A DNA stretch of 28,934 nucleotides from Desulfacyla sp964522045 (GTDB taxonomy: Bacteria; Desulfobacterota; DSM-4660; Desulfatiglandales; Desulfatiglandaceae), in contig CAZFSF010000016.1 in the NCBI GenBank assembly GCA_964522045.1, positions 1-28,934 of the forward strand. Direction: 5' to 3'. Below, one piece after another: positions 1-8,265 of this stretch. The notes beneath the pieces were generated by a model. That model saw only the letters and a program-made list of their open reading frames with translations, searched no databases and was not told the DNA's origin. Position 1 is the stretch's first letter. Each line of letters starts with the position of its first letter. The translations under genes and the position numbers were made by a program.

Positions 1-500
1 TCTTTGATGCTGTCTCTGCCCTATTGGGTCTGAGACAGAGAATCGCCTACGAGGGACAGGCCGCTATCGAACTTGAGATGTGTCAGAGCCCCAAGGAAAA
101 TAGATGCTACCCCTGGCAGATCAGACAGGAAGGGGACGGATGGGTGATGATAACAACCGGGATCGTGAGAGGAATAGTGGAAGATATTGAAAAAGGAGAG
201 GTCAGGGGGGTAATCAGCCGGCGTTTTCACAACTCTTTGATAGGGATGTTAAAAGAAATATGTGTCAAGATCATGGAAGAAAGCGGTATTGAACAGGTGG
301 CGTTGAGCGGCGGTTCTTTTCAAAACATGACACTCCTCACGGGTCTTACCCGCGCCCTCAAAGACGAGGGGTTGAGGGTATACAGTCACGCTAAGGTTCC
401 CACAAATGATGGTTCTCTCTCCCTTGGACAGGCGGTTTGCGCCGGACTCATATATTCGGGTTTTAAAGGAGAATTTGAGGAATCCTATGAAATACATTGA
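1..500 (+). CDS. hypF: Carbamoyltransferase HypF, C-terminal fragment
   Basis: C-terminal part of HypF, which uses carbamoyl phosphate and ATP to make the thiocarbamate on HypE that becomes the cyanide ligand of NiFe hydrogenases (cytoplasmic). The gene enters from the left edge; the frame is open from base 3, and the TTG at 24 is internal, not a start. About 165 residues of the Kae1/YrdC-like C-terminal domain are present: a GLRQRIAYEGQAAIELE segment near the edge, LSGGSFQN, and PTNDGSLSLGQAV close to the end (most relatives have NDGG, here NDGS). The stop codon lies inside hypD, overlapping it by 14 nt, so the two are translationally coupled. No hypC sits between them. Identification is firm; only the N-terminal domains are missing, because of the window edge. 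Confidence 0.93.
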   Translation, partial: FDAVSALLGLRQRIAYEGQAAIELEMCQSPKENRCYPWQIRQEGDGWVMITTGIVRGIVEDIEKGEVRGVISRRFHNSLIGMLKEICVKIMEESGIEQVALSGGSFQNMTLLTGLTRALKDEGLRVYSHAKVPTNDGSLSLGQAVCAGLIYSGFKGEFEESYEIH

Positions 501-1572
501 TGAATACAGAGACGGAGAAGTGGCACGGGCACTGTCAGATAAGATCAGGGCTATTTCAACAAAACAGGTCAGGCTGATGGAGATCTGCGGGACCCATACC
601 ATGGCCATTTTCAGGCATGGAATTCGCAGTCTCCTGCCGGATACCGTTGAATTGGTTTCAGGACCCGGCTGTCCTGTCTGCGTTACGGCCATGGAAGAGA
701 TAGACAGGGCCGTGAAACTGGCACAGTCACCCGGTGTCATTGTGACAACCTTTGGGGACATGATCAGGGTGCCCGGGAGTGAATCATCTTTGCAGCAGGA
801 ACAGGCAAAAGGGGCAGATGTCAGGATGGTCTATTCCACCTTTGATGCCTTGAAGTTTGCCGCCGAAAACCTCGATAATGAAGTGGTATTCTTAGGAATC
901 GGTTTTGAGACCACAGCACCCACGGTTGCCGCCGCCATCAAGACTGCCCATGAGAACAGGCAGACAAACTTCTCGGTCCTCTCTGCCCACAAACTCCTTC
1001 CCCCTGCCATGGACGCACTCCTTTCAAGCGGTAACCTTGGCATTGACGGTTTCATATGCCCCGGTCACGTGACCACTATCATTGGGACCTCTTCCTATGA
1101 AAAGGTTGTAGATGAGTATCATACGCCCTGCGTCGTGGTTGGGTTTGAGCCCCTCGATATCCTGCAGGGGATACTGATGTTAGTTGAACAGAGAGAAGAG
1201 GGAAGGGCGGAAGTACAAATTCAGTACACCAGGGGAGTCAATCCGGAAGGGAATCCGGGCGCCTTGAAGATATTGGACGAAGTCTTTACACCCTGTGATT
1301 CTCCCTGGCGAGGCCTCGGCAAGATACCTGGAAGTGGTCTGGCAATCAGGGAGAAATATTCAGCCCTTGACGCCAAGAACAGGTTCGAATTATCCGTACC
1401 CCCGGCCAAAGAGCCTTTAGGATGCCTTTGCGCTGAGATTCTAAGGGCGGCTGCCAGACCGCCAGACTGCAAACTGTTCAGGCTCGCATGTACCCCGCGA
1501 ACACCTGTAGGACCATGTATGGTATCAAGCGAAGGCACGTGCGCGGCATATTTCAAATATCATGAAGATTAA
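487..1572 (+). CDS. hypD: Hydrogenase maturation protein HypD
   Basis: HypD is the Fe-S scaffold that, with HypC, carries the Fe(CN)2CO unit during NiFe-hydrogenase assembly. The ATG at 487 is chosen over the upstream in-frame TTG at 406 because MKYIDEYRD is a typical N-terminus and GAGG lies 7 nt before it; this gives 361 residues, the usual family length. Visible hallmarks are CGTHT (Cys34), GPGCPVC (Cys62, Cys65), CPGHVTTIIG (about 191-200) and a C-terminal cysteine cluster (313, 315, 328, 335, 344, 352) of the type that binds a 4Fe-4S cluster. It overlaps hypF upstream by 14 nt and the kinase-like gene downstream by 11 nt, where hypE would more usually follow. Confidence 0.96.
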   Translation: MKYIDEYRDGEVARALSDKIRAISTKQVRLMEICGTHTMAIFRHGIRSLLPDTVELVSGPGCPVCVTAMEEIDRAVKLAQSPGVIVTTFGDMIRVPGSESSLQQEQAKGADVRMVYSTFDALKFAAENLDNEVVFLGIGFETTAPTVAAAIKTAHENRQTNFSVLSAHKLLPPAMDALLSSGNLGIDGFICPGHVTTIIGTSSYEKVVDEYHTPCVVVGFEPLDILQGILMLVEQREEGRAEVQIQYTRGVNPEGNPGALKILDEVFTPCDSPWRGLGKIPGSGLAIREKYSALDAKNRFELSVPPAKEPLGCLCAEILRAAARPPDCKLFRLACTPRTPVGPCMVSSEGTCAAYFKYHED

Positions 1573-2263
1573 TCGGGATGAACTTCAATTGTTTGACGCC
1601 CTTAAACTCTCGGATCTTCCAAGAAAGAACTCCGGCATGCTGAGAGGTTCTTCAGGCACGAGGCCCGCTATCTGGATTGTCGAGGAAAACGGGGTACGGG
1701 CTGTGGTCAAGGACTTCAGCAAAAACAAGTTCCTTTTCAGAAATACGATAGGTCGTTTTCTGATATGGAGAGAGGCAAAGGCCTACAGGAAGCTGCGGGA
1801 AATCACGGGTGTGCCCGCTTTTTACAGGGTTATAGATGGGCTTGCCTTGGTAACAGAAGAGATACCGGGTAGGGATCTGGAAAACCTTGAAAAAGAGATA
1901 AAGCTCCCGGATTCCTTTTTTGAAGAGTTGAAGGAGTTAGTGATCCGCATTCACAACAAAGGGTTGGCCCATTGTGACTTGAAAAGGGCGCCCAACACCC
2001 TCTTGGGGGATAACGGGCTTCCTTATATTATCGACTGGGCAGCCTCCATCTCTGAAGAGGAGTTCAGAATTCCACCTCTAAGTCTTATCTACCGGAGATT
2101 TAAATTAGACGACCAGATGGCCATTACCAAACTCAAGTTACGTCACAGCCCTGAAACGGTAAGCCCGGAAGAGGTAGCCCGTTATAACTACCGGAGTTGG
2201 GGAGAGAGGCTTATCAGGGCTATAAGGGATAGGCTCAGGGAGGTATTGCAGAAGGCCGTATAA
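1562..2263 (+). CDS. Small WaaP/RIO-like protein kinase-fold protein, substrate unknown
   Basis: A 233-residue protein with a compact kinase fold. I can see a VAIK-like lysine (Lys50 in AVVKDF), a candidate alpha-C glutamate (Glu71), the catalytic loop HCDLKRAPN (Asp139, Lys141, Asn145) and a metal-binding aspartate in IIDWAAS (Asp158, in place of DFG). This arrangement fits the lipopolysaccharide-kinase (Kdo/WaaP) or RIO/BUD32-like group of atypical kinases. The ATG overlaps the end of hypD by 11 nt, so it is co-translated with the hydrogenase maturation genes. There is no signal peptide or membrane segment. Phosphorylation of LPS core sugars, of a protein, or of a small molecule are all possible; the hyp context does not choose between them. 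The fold is fairly sure, the function unknown. Confidence 0.75.
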   Translation: MKINRDELQLFDALKLSDLPRKNSGMLRGSSGTRPAIWIVEENGVRAVVKDFSKNKFLFRNTIGRFLIWREAKAYRKLREITGVPAFYRVIDGLALVTEEIPGRDLENLEKEIKLPDSFFEELKELVIRIHNKGLAHCDLKRAPNTLLGDNGLPYIIDWAASISEEEFRIPPLSLIYRRFKLDDQMAITKLKLRHSPETVSPEEVARYNYRSWGERLIRAIRDRLREVLQKAV

Positions 2264-2391
2264 AAAGACGAACGTCCAGGTAAGCGAAGACTCCGACATC
2301 GAATTTTGAATGAAGGAAAGAAAAAAAGGACGAACAGCGAACAGGCTAAACTTCAGGCACTTTTCCGGTTTATCCGGATTAGGTAACAGAA
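2264..2391. other. Convergent spacer, kinase gene / fur-feoA
   Basis: 128 nt between two convergent genes. I find only a weak hairpin (TCCGG 2364-2368 pairing with CCGGA 2374-2378) with no T-run on either side. It is not a convincing terminator. No small ORF with a ribosome-binding site was found. Confidence 0.4.
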
Positions 2392-3084
2392 TCAGGTGTC
2401 GGCATCCTGGTCTGAAATGGAGACCATGATTTTGTCTGCTATCCCCCTGCCGATGGCAAGCCTTGTAGGCCCTTGGGCTAAGATAATTCTTCCACGTCCC
2501 GCGTTGTTGATGATTTTTATAAGGTCGCCCGGGCGTAATCCCATATCCGTCAGTCTGGCCTGCTTTCTCCGTCCCCCGGCGATCTCCTTTATCACAACTC
2601 TTTCGCCCTCCTTGGCCATGGTCAGGGGCATCAATGGGGTCCTTTGAGAGAGACATCCTGAGCAGAGGCCGTAGATATCCATCCTGTGCTGAAGCATGTG
2701 AAACCCGGAACTCGCTGCAATCCCTACCTGTAATCTCTCCATGTTTTCGTCGAAAAATTCTACAATTTTTCCGCATTTGGTGCAGATAAGGTGGTCATGA
2801 TGTTTCCCGAGATGTCGGTGTTCATAGCGGATAGGTTGCCCCTCAAACTGCTTTTTCTGAGCAAAACCCAAGTCAACCATCCGGTTCATGCACTGTTTGA
2901 CAAATCGAGGTTCAAAATCATTGCCCTCTTCTCTAAGTAGATGGAGCATCTCCTCAAGGGTTATATGATCTTCTGTCCCCAAAAAAACACCGATGATGTT
3001 TAGCCTGTCCTGAATCCGATCTTCTCCGTCTGCTTCTATAAGCGTCCTGAAATTTGTCTTTTCGAAGTAATCATTTTTTTTCAT
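2392..3084 (-). CDS. Fur-family metalloregulator fused to a FeoA domain
   Basis: A 230-residue two-domain protein. Residues about 20-145 are a Fur-family repressor: a winged-helix part (about 25-90, with RFVKQCMNRMVDLGFAQK as recognition region), a metal-site stretch KHHDHLICTKC (His95, His96, His98, Cys101, Cys104) and a second CxxC (Cys141, Cys144) typical of the structural zinc site. Residues about 151-225 are a FeoA/SH3-like domain (IAGGRRKQARLTDMGLRPGD, then GPTRLAIGRGIADKIMV), normally a small separate partner of the ferrous-iron transporter FeoB or the C-terminal domain of DtxR-type regulators. The ATG has only a weak AGAG before it. It follows the MBL-fold gene by 25 nt and is probably co-transcribed. 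Inference: an iron-responsive repressor. No feoB is in the window. Confidence 0.88.
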   Translation of the reverse strand: MKKNDYFEKTNFRTLIEADGEDRIQDRLNIIGVFLGTEDHITLEEMLHLLREEGNDFEPRFVKQCMNRMVDLGFAQKKQFEGQPIRYEHRHLGKHHDHLICTKCGKIVEFFDENMERLQVGIAASSGFHMLQHRMDIYGLCSGCLSQRTPLMPLTMAKEGERVVIKEIAGGRRKQARLTDMGLRPGDLIKIINNAGRGRIILAQGPTRLAIGRGIADKIMVSISDQDADT

Positions 3085-3109
3085 ATCTGATCTCTTGTAA
3101 ATCTTAGCC

Positions 3110-3994
3110 CTATGGTTTATTTTCTTTTAAGAACTCCACAAACCCTCTTACCCCATTGGCCATAAATACCCTCTCTCTTGCTTGGATATCGGGATCCATG
3201 ACACTAAACGCCGCAAGATTTGGGTCTTTTTCAAGCAACAGGTCGATGCAGTTTCTTGTGATCTCTTTGTTGTCTCCACCCTGGCTGACCAACTCACCAA
3301 TGATAGCCTCCCATCGAATAAGCTGGTCACGGAAAATATTTAACATCCGATGGGAATTCGCGGCTTCGCCAAAGTGGGCATAGCGAATTGGCTGGTCCTC
3401 CAAAGCTAACAGACGATCAATACTTTTAAGGAAGAGATCGAAAAAAAACCTTGGCGGTGTTGCCGGGCGCAAATATTCCAAGCCGTTAACGGTAAAATAA
3501 TTTCCGGCTGCCTCACCAACAAAAACCCTGTCTTTGTAGCTGTAACTTAGGTGATGAAGGGCGTGGCCAGGTGTTTCTATTACCATTAGATCCTTAAGGT
3601 TGCACTCTGTGTGAGGAATTAATCTCTCCCTGGCAACCGGCTTTGGAGGTCCGTAGATCTTGGCAAGATCCCCGAGGACACTCAGACTGCCCGCCCAGAG
3701 ATTTGAAGGCTCTGCCAGATGTTTGATCCCTTTTTCATGACATACAGCCTTTGCCATGGGATAATAGTCAAGTAAATCGGCCAAAGCGCCCCCGTGATCA
3801 ATATGAACATGGGTGAGAAGGACATAATCCACCCTGTCCAAACCGATCGACACTAAGGAATCTATTAGCCGGTTGGCTGTATTGGCTGGACCCACGTCAA
3901 CCAGAAAATTTAAGGCCCCCTGACACACCCAGGATCCAAAGAAGGGGTTGAACCCAGGCATATCCTGTTTAATTTCAATTAGTTGCTCACGCAT
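3110..3994 (-). CDS. Metallo-beta-lactamase-fold hydrolase
   Basis: A 294-residue MBL-fold protein. It has the metal-binding THVHIDH motif (His62, His64, Asp66, His67), a later metal histidine in ETPGHALHH (His144) and a C-terminal RYAHFGEA histidine (His207). The position that is usually Asp in VGDAAG is Glu here (VGEAAG, Glu161), which may change the metal site. The ATG at 3994 is preferred to the in-frame GTG at 4054, because the extra 20 residues would be encoded by a degenerate heptamer repeat (4016-4043) that looks like spacer DNA. It precedes fur-feoA by 25 nt behind a good promoter. Substrate unknown; glyoxalase II-like, lactonase or nuclease-type activities cannot be separated from sequence alone. 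Co-expression with an iron regulator may point to an iron or oxidative-stress role. Confidence 0.8.
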   Translation of the reverse strand: MREQLIEIKQDMPGFNPFFGSWVCQGALNFLVDVGPANTANRLIDSLVSIGLDRVDYVLLTHVHIDHGGALADLLDYYPMAKAVCHEKGIKHLAEPSNLWAGSLSVLGDLAKIYGPPKPVARERLIPHTECNLKDLMVIETPGHALHHLSYSYKDRVFVGEAAGNYFTVNGLEYLRPATPPRFFFDLFLKSIDRLLALEDQPIRYAHFGEAANSHRMLNIFRDQLIRWEAIIGELVSQGGDNKEITRNCIDLLLEKDPNLAAFSVMDPDIQARERVFMANGVRGFVEFLKENKP

Positions 3995-4015
3995 ATTGTC
4001 CAAAATTGAAGGTGT

Positions 4016-4043
4016 AAGGCGCAAGGCGTTAGACGCAAGGAGG
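4016..4043. repeat. Degenerate heptamer tandem repeat
   Basis: Four 7-bp units, AAGGCGC, AAGGCGT, TAGACGC, AAGGAGG, in the 5' leader of the MBL-fold gene. One of several 7-8 bp-period repeats in spacers of this window. Confidence 0.7.
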
Positions 4044-4060
4044 TTAATGAGCACCCACCA

Positions 4061-4136
4061 TTCCCGCTAAAGTCGGGATCTTCTACAAGTATCCAGTATT
4101 TCCGGTGAAGACGGGATCTTCGACAGGTATCAGGAA
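4061..4136. repeat. Tandem duplication, two 38-nt copies
   Basis: Copies at 4061-4098 and 4099-4136 align without gaps with 29 of 38 identical positions. Both keep the core CGGGATCTTC. Copy 1 contains a small hairpin, TCCCG (4062-4066) with CGGGA (4074-4078). The second copy runs into the -10 box of the minus-strand promoter, so the pair lies at the transcription start and in the leader of the MBL/fur-feoA transcript. It could be an operator or simply a decayed spacer repeat. Confidence 0.7.
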
Positions 4137-4163
4137 TATAGTGATGTGGTTAATGAGAGTCAA
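4135..4163 (-). promoter_or_regulatory. Sigma70-type promoter for the MBL-fold / fur-feoA unit
   Basis: On the minus strand TTGACT (4158-4163), a 17-nt spacer, then TATATT (4135-4140). The start would be near 4128, giving a leader of about 134 nt to the ATG at 3994. The spacing is ideal and both boxes are close to consensus. I do not see a clear classical Fur box overlapping it. Confidence 0.55.
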
Positions 4164-4278
4164 GGAATTGAATGCATACAAAATGTTGTTCACTCCGTGC
4201 CAAAAACATGATAAGAAAGTGCAGCATGCCCTTTTAAGAGATGATTTCATTATATTTGAATACTGAGGTTGACTGTCG

Positions 4279-5217
4279 TTGAAAAAACAGTTCCCTATTC
4301 TCATTGCGGAAGATAACCCTGTTTCACGAATGCTCCTGGAGAAGACTCTAATAAAGGCCGGTTATGAAGTCGCCACTGTCACGAACGGACGCGAGGCCTT
4401 AGAGTCTTTTAAGAAAAAATTCTTCCCGATTGTCTTAACGGACTGGATGATGCCTGAAATGGATGGGCCCCAATTATGCAACGCAATCAGAAAAAATATA
4501 TCAACCGGTTATGTTTTCATCTTTATGCTCACAGCCAAGGGTTCTACAGGCGATATGGTTGCCGGTTTGGAAGCCGGCGCTGACGATTATTTAACCAAGC
4601 CCTTTAACCGCGATGAACTGATTGCCCGTCTCAATACGGCCACGCGTGTCCTAAAATTAGAAAAGTCACTAAAAGACGCCAATGAGGAGATCAGAACACT
4701 CTCTATCACTGACCCTCTAACAAAATGCTACAACCGCACTTTTATGGACGAACAATTTCCAAAAGAGCTTAAAAGGGCTATCAGATATAATCATCCCATA
4801 TCTCTGGTTATGGTTGATATAGATTACTTTAAAAAGGTTAATGACAAGTATGGCCACCAGGCCGGAGATGAAGTATTGAAAGACCTTGTCAGATCAATAA
4901 ATAAATTGATCCGGTCTGATGTTGATTGGCTGGCAAGGTTTGGGGGCGAGGAATTCTTGGTTGTCTTTCCAGAGACGGCTTTTGAGCGGGCTGAGGCCTT
5001 AGCCGAAAGACTCCGCAGAAATATCTCCCAAAAGACCATTCACATTAAGGAAAAAGAGATACGGATTACTGCCAGTTTTGGCGTCTCCGGCTTTACGTCT
5101 TCGGATTCCATAAAGGAGATTTCCCATGAGGCAATGATCAGCCTGGCGGATAGATTTCTTTATCAGGCCAAAGAGGAAGGGCGAAACAGAGTTGTGGGAC
5201 GGCCAATTGACGATTGA
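4279..5217 (+). CDS. Response regulator with GGDEF diguanylate cyclase output
   Basis: A 312-residue REC-GGDEF protein that probably makes cyclic di-GMP when phosphorylated. The receiver domain (about 5-120) has the acidic pair Glu11-Asp12, phospho-acceptor Asp55 in LTDWMMPEMDG, Thr85 and Lys107. A short linker helix is followed by GGDEF (about 140-308) with the active-site motif FGGEEF (222-226). The allosteric I-site RxxD is not intact: Ser stands where Arg is expected, with the Arg one residue too far upstream (RSDVD). TTG at 4279 is the start: an in-frame TGA lies just upstream at 4270-4272, GAGG sits 10 nt before, and no in-frame ATG precedes the receiver domain. ribE starts 11 nt after its stop, so it shares a transcript with riboflavin synthesis. 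No partner histidine kinase is nearby. Confidence 0.93.
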   Translation: MKKQFPILIAEDNPVSRMLLEKTLIKAGYEVATVTNGREALESFKKKFFPIVLTDWMMPEMDGPQLCNAIRKNISTGYVFIFMLTAKGSTGDMVAGLEAGADDYLTKPFNRDELIARLNTATRVLKLEKSLKDANEEIRTLSITDPLTKCYNRTFMDEQFPKELKRAIRYNHPISLVMVDIDYFKKVNDKYGHQAGDEVLKDLVRSINKLIRSDVDWLARFGGEEFLVVFPETAFERAEALAERLRRNISQKTIHIKEKEIRITASFGVSGFTSSDSIKEISHEAMISLADRFLYQAKEEGRNRVVGRPIDD

Positions 5218-5228
5218 GGTATTTAGAA

Positions 5229-5891
5229 ATGTTTACCGGTCTCATAGAGGGTATTGGAAAGATAAGCGGCACCCGACGTACCTACAATGAAATGAGGGTT
5301 ACCATCACGCCTCTTTTTGATACAACTGACTGTCAGCTTGGAGACAGCATATCTGTCAACGGTGCATGCCTGACTGTGACAGAGGTGCGCGATGGTACAC
5401 TCAGCATGGATGTCTCAAAAGAGACCATCTCCCGAACTACCGTGGGGCTATTAAGACTGGGAGACGAGGTGAATCTTGAGAGGGCAATGCGCCTGACTGA
5501 TCGCTTGGGAGGGCATTTAGTCTCAGGGCATGTGGATGGGATTGGAAAGATCCTCAAAAAAGAGCAGGTGCATCAATCGTGGATTATAAGGATAGGTATT
5601 GAAGAAGCTATTTCACGCTATACAATAAACAAAGGCTCTATTGCCGTTGACGGGATCAGTTTGACCATTAATGCTTGTGAAAAAGATTTTTTTGAGGTAA
5701 ATATCATCCCCCAAACAGGGGTGGTGACCACACTTTTGACGAAAAAGATAGGGGACCCTGTCAACATTGAGACTGACTTGATCGGCAAATATGTAGAAAA
5801 ATTATTTTTCAAGGGAGGGGGAAGGCAGGAAAAAAAGAAATCTTCCGGCATTGACTTTGAGACCCTTGTTAAACACGGATTCGACAGATAA
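5229..5891 (+). CDS. ribE: Riboflavin synthase alpha chain
   Basis: Converts two 6,7-dimethyl-8-ribityllumazine molecules to riboflavin. It has 220 residues and the two repeated barrels of the family: the N-terminal MFTGLIEGIG signature, SVNGACLTV in barrel 1 and VDGISLTIN in barrel 2, plus a Lys-rich tail. The ATG at 5229 is preferred to the TTG at 5214 because MFTGLIE is the conserved N-terminus and GAGG (5216-5219) lies 9 nt before it. It follows a diguanylate cyclase response regulator rather than ribD, which is not in the window. The stop codon abuts the scaffold gap at 5892. No FMN riboswitch is visible upstream. Confidence 0.96.
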   Translation: MFTGLIEGIGKISGTRRTYNEMRVTITPLFDTTDCQLGDSISVNGACLTVTEVRDGTLSMDVSKETISRTTVGLLRLGDEVNLERAMRLTDRLGGHLVSGHVDGIGKILKKEQVHQSWIIRIGIEEAISRYTINKGSIAVDGISLTINACEKDFFEVNIIPQTGVVTTLLTKKIGDPVNIETDLIGKYVEKLFFKGGGRQEKKKSSGIDFETLVKHGFDR

Positions 5892-5991
5892 NNNNNNNNN
5901 NNNNNNNNNNNNNNNNNNNNNNNNNNNNNNNNNNNNNNNNNNNNNNNNNNNNNNNNNNNNNNNNNNNNNNNNNNNNNNNNNNNNNNNNNNN
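5892..5991. other. Scaffold gap (100 N)
   Basis: Exactly 100 N between ribE and ribBA; a placeholder, so the true length is unknown. A ribD gene or regulatory element could be hidden here only if the real gap is much larger. Confidence 0.98.
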
Positions 5992-6044
5992 TCTTCGTAA
6001 TTTTCGTGCTGAACAAGAAACTAAATTGAGAGAGGATATCAAGA

Positions 6045-7253
6045 ATGCCTATTTCTAAGATAAAAGAGGTATTAGAGGATTTAAGACAGGGAAAAATGAT
6101 TATCCTTGTTGATGATGAGGACAGGGAGAACGAAGGAGATTTAACCATCGCTGCTGAGAGAGTTACACCTGAGGCCATCAATTTCATGGCTAAATACGGT
6201 CGCGGCCTTATCTGCCTTGCATTGGAACCGGAGATTGTGGAAAATTTAAATCTCGATCAGATGGCTCGAAATAATCGTTCCCCTTATCAGACAGCCTTTA
6301 CCGTGTCTGTGGAGGCCGCGTGCGGAGTTACTACCGGAATATCCGCTGCGGACAGGGCCCATACCATCTTGACCGCAATAGCGGATAATGCAAAACCGCA
6401 AGACCTTGTTCAACCGGGGCACGTCTTTCCACTAAGGGCGAGAAGGGGAGGGGTCTTGTTCAGGACCGGCCAGACAGAAGGATCTGTAGATCTTGCTCGC
6501 CTCGCCGGTCTCAAGCCGGCAGGGGTAATATGTGAGATTATGAAGGATGACGGTTCCATGGCCAGGTTGCCTGACCTTGAAAAATTTGCAGATGAACACG
6601 ATCTCAAAATTGCCTCTGTAGCAGATATTATATCTTACCGGATGCGGACCGAGTCTTTTGTCCACAAGGCAGCAGAGACGGTTCTACCCACCCCATTTGG
6701 CGAGTTCAAAGCAATAGGTTTTGTAAATGATATCGATGAGTACGAGCATTTAGCTTTAGTAAAAGGTGATATTGCCGAGGACCAGGAGATTATGGTGAGG
6801 GTTCATTCAGGGTGCCTTACCGGAGACGTTTTTGGATCTTACCGGTGTGACTGTGGGGAGCAGTTAAAAAAAGCTATGTCCATGGTCCAGGATGAGGGCT
6901 TAGGTATTATACTCTATCTACAGCAGGAGGGCAGGGGTATCGGTCTTGCAAACAAATTAAAGGCCTATGCCCTACAAGACCAGGGGTTGGACACGGTGGA
7001 GGCAAATGAAGAGCTTGGTTTTGCTGCTGATCTGAGGGATTATGGAGTGGGAGCCCAGATTCTGGCTGCCCTTGGTGTACATAAAATGAAGTTGATTACC
7101 AACAATCCTAAGAAGATTATTGGGCTCGAAGGTTATGGGTTAGAGGTTACAGGAAGAGTGCCGATCGAGTGTTTGCCCAGGCCGGAAAACATGAGATATT
7201 TGTCCACAAAATGCCATAAGTTAGGACATCTTTTGCAACTAATTGACGAATAA
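6045..7253 (+). CDS. ribBA: Bifunctional DHBP synthase / GTP cyclohydrolase II
   Basis: Catalyses the two entry reactions of riboflavin synthesis: ribulose 5-phosphate to 3,4-dihydroxy-2-butanone 4-phosphate, and GTP to a diaminopyrimidine with release of formate. It has 402 residues. The RibB domain (about 1-200) shows DDEDRENEGD (23-32) and a C-terminal segment beginning at HVFPLRARRGGV. The RibA domain (about 205-400) shows the zinc cysteines 257, 268 and 270 in GCLTGDVFGSYRCDCGEQL, and QQEGRGIGL (about 293-301). All key residues are present in both halves, so both activities are expected. The ATG is preceded by GAGAGAGGA at about 8 nt. It lies between ribE (across the gap) and ribH. Confidence 0.97.
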   Translation: MPISKIKEVLEDLRQGKMIILVDDEDRENEGDLTIAAERVTPEAINFMAKYGRGLICLALEPEIVENLNLDQMARNNRSPYQTAFTVSVEAACGVTTGISAADRAHTILTAIADNAKPQDLVQPGHVFPLRARRGGVLFRTGQTEGSVDLARLAGLKPAGVICEIMKDDGSMARLPDLEKFADEHDLKIASVADIISYRMRTESFVHKAAETVLPTPFGEFKAIGFVNDIDEYEHLALVKGDIAEDQEIMVRVHSGCLTGDVFGSYRCDCGEQLKKAMSMVQDEGLGIILYLQQEGRGIGLANKLKAYALQDQGLDTVEANEELGFAADLRDYGVGAQILAALGVHKMKLITNNPKKIIGLEGYGLEVTGRVPIECLPRPENMRYLSTKCHKLGHLLQLIDE

Positions 7254-7274
7254 TAAATTGAAAGGGGGGGTGTT

Positions 7275-7745
7275 ATGCCCAGGGTAGTGGAAGGTCGGCT
7301 TTTAGCTGAGGGGTTCCGGTTTGCAATTATCGTTAGTCGCTTCAATGATTTTATCTGTTCAAGACTTATGGAAGGGGCGATAGATGCCTTGGTAAGACAT
7401 GGAAGCGATGAGGAAAAGATTTTTATTATTAAGGTGCCCGGGGCGTTTGAGATGCCTTTGGCTGCAAAAAAACTGGCTCAGGGCGGGTTGTATGATGCTG
7501 TCATATGTCTTGGCGCCGTTATCAGAGGAGCTACTCCTCATTTCGATTATGTGGCAGCCGAGGTCTCTAAAGGGATAGCGAGTGTGGCCTTGGAGAGCGA
7601 TATTCCGGTTACTTTCGGTGTACTGACCACAGATAATCTGGAGCAGGCAATTGAGAGGGCCGGTTCCAAATCCGGGAACAAGGGATATGAGGCAGCCATG
7701 GCTGCCATTGAAATGGCAAATCTCTTTAAGGAATTGCAGGGTTAG
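7275..7745 (+). CDS. ribH: 6,7-dimethyl-8-ribityllumazine synthase
   Basis: Lumazine synthase, the penultimate step of riboflavin synthesis, normally an icosahedral or pentameric cytoplasmic enzyme. It has 156 residues, the standard length. Motifs are FAIIVSRFND near the N-terminus (substrate pocket), PGAFEMP (55-61), GAVIRGATPHFDYV with the proton-transfer His89, FGVLTTDN, and ERAGSKSGNKG (about 127-137) for phosphate binding. A purine-rich AAAGGGGGG tract lies just before the ATG. It follows ribBA by 21 nt and precedes nusB by 73 nt, the common rib-nusB arrangement. Confidence 0.97.
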   Translation: MPRVVEGRLLAEGFRFAIIVSRFNDFICSRLMEGAIDALVRHGSDEEKIFIIKVPGAFEMPLAAKKLAQGGLYDAVICLGAVIRGATPHFDYVAAEVSKGIASVALESDIPVTFGVLTTDNLEQAIERAGSKSGNKGYEAAMAAIEMANLFKELQG

Positions 7746-7818
7746 TGAATTGTGGAATTGACGGTATTTTGTTGATTTCAATTCCCAAATTCCTCAATAA
7801 AATCTGTAATGGAGAAAT

Positions 7819-8232
7819 ATGGGAGAGAGAAGACGGGCCCGCGAATTAGCTGTTCAGGTCCTCTTTCATTTGGAATTCACTCCTGATGATCCATCGGAGG
7901 TCTTTGATCTGGTATGCGAGAATTTCGATGCCCGGAAATCAATTAGAGATTTCTCAAAGCAGCTTGTTTTAGGAGTTTGCGAGAAGAAGAAGACCTTGGA
8001 CAAGGTTATAAGCGAGGCATCAAAGAACTGGCGTATTGAAAGAATGGCCCGTCTCGACAGGTCGATATTGAGATTAGCTACCTTTGAAATTATGTTTATT
8101 GAAGATATCCCCCCGAAGGTCTCCCTTGATGAGGCCGTGGAAATAGGGAAGAAATTCGGAAGCGATGATTCAGGCAGGTATATAAATGGTGTATTAGATA
8201 ATATCTACAATACCGCGGTAAAAAGTGACTGA
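7819..8232 (+). CDS. nusB: Transcription antitermination factor NusB
   Basis: NusB, with NusE/S10, binds boxA RNA in rRNA leaders during antitermination. It has 137 residues, all-helical, and starts with the family's RRRARELAVQVLFHLEF. It ends with PKVSLDEAVEIGKKFGSDDSGRYINGVLDNI, which is diagnostic. GGAG lies just upstream of the ATG. The spacer from ribH (7746-7818) contains GTGAATT/GTGGAATT repeats. leuS follows after 33 nt. Confidence 0.96.
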   Translation: MGERRRARELAVQVLFHLEFTPDDPSEVFDLVCENFDARKSIRDFSKQLVLGVCEKKKTLDKVISEASKNWRIERMARLDRSILRLATFEIMFIEDIPPKVSLDEAVEIGKKFGSDDSGRYINGVLDNIYNTAVKSD

Positions 8233-8265
8233 AGTGAGCTAAAGTTAGAAACGGGATGATGGCGT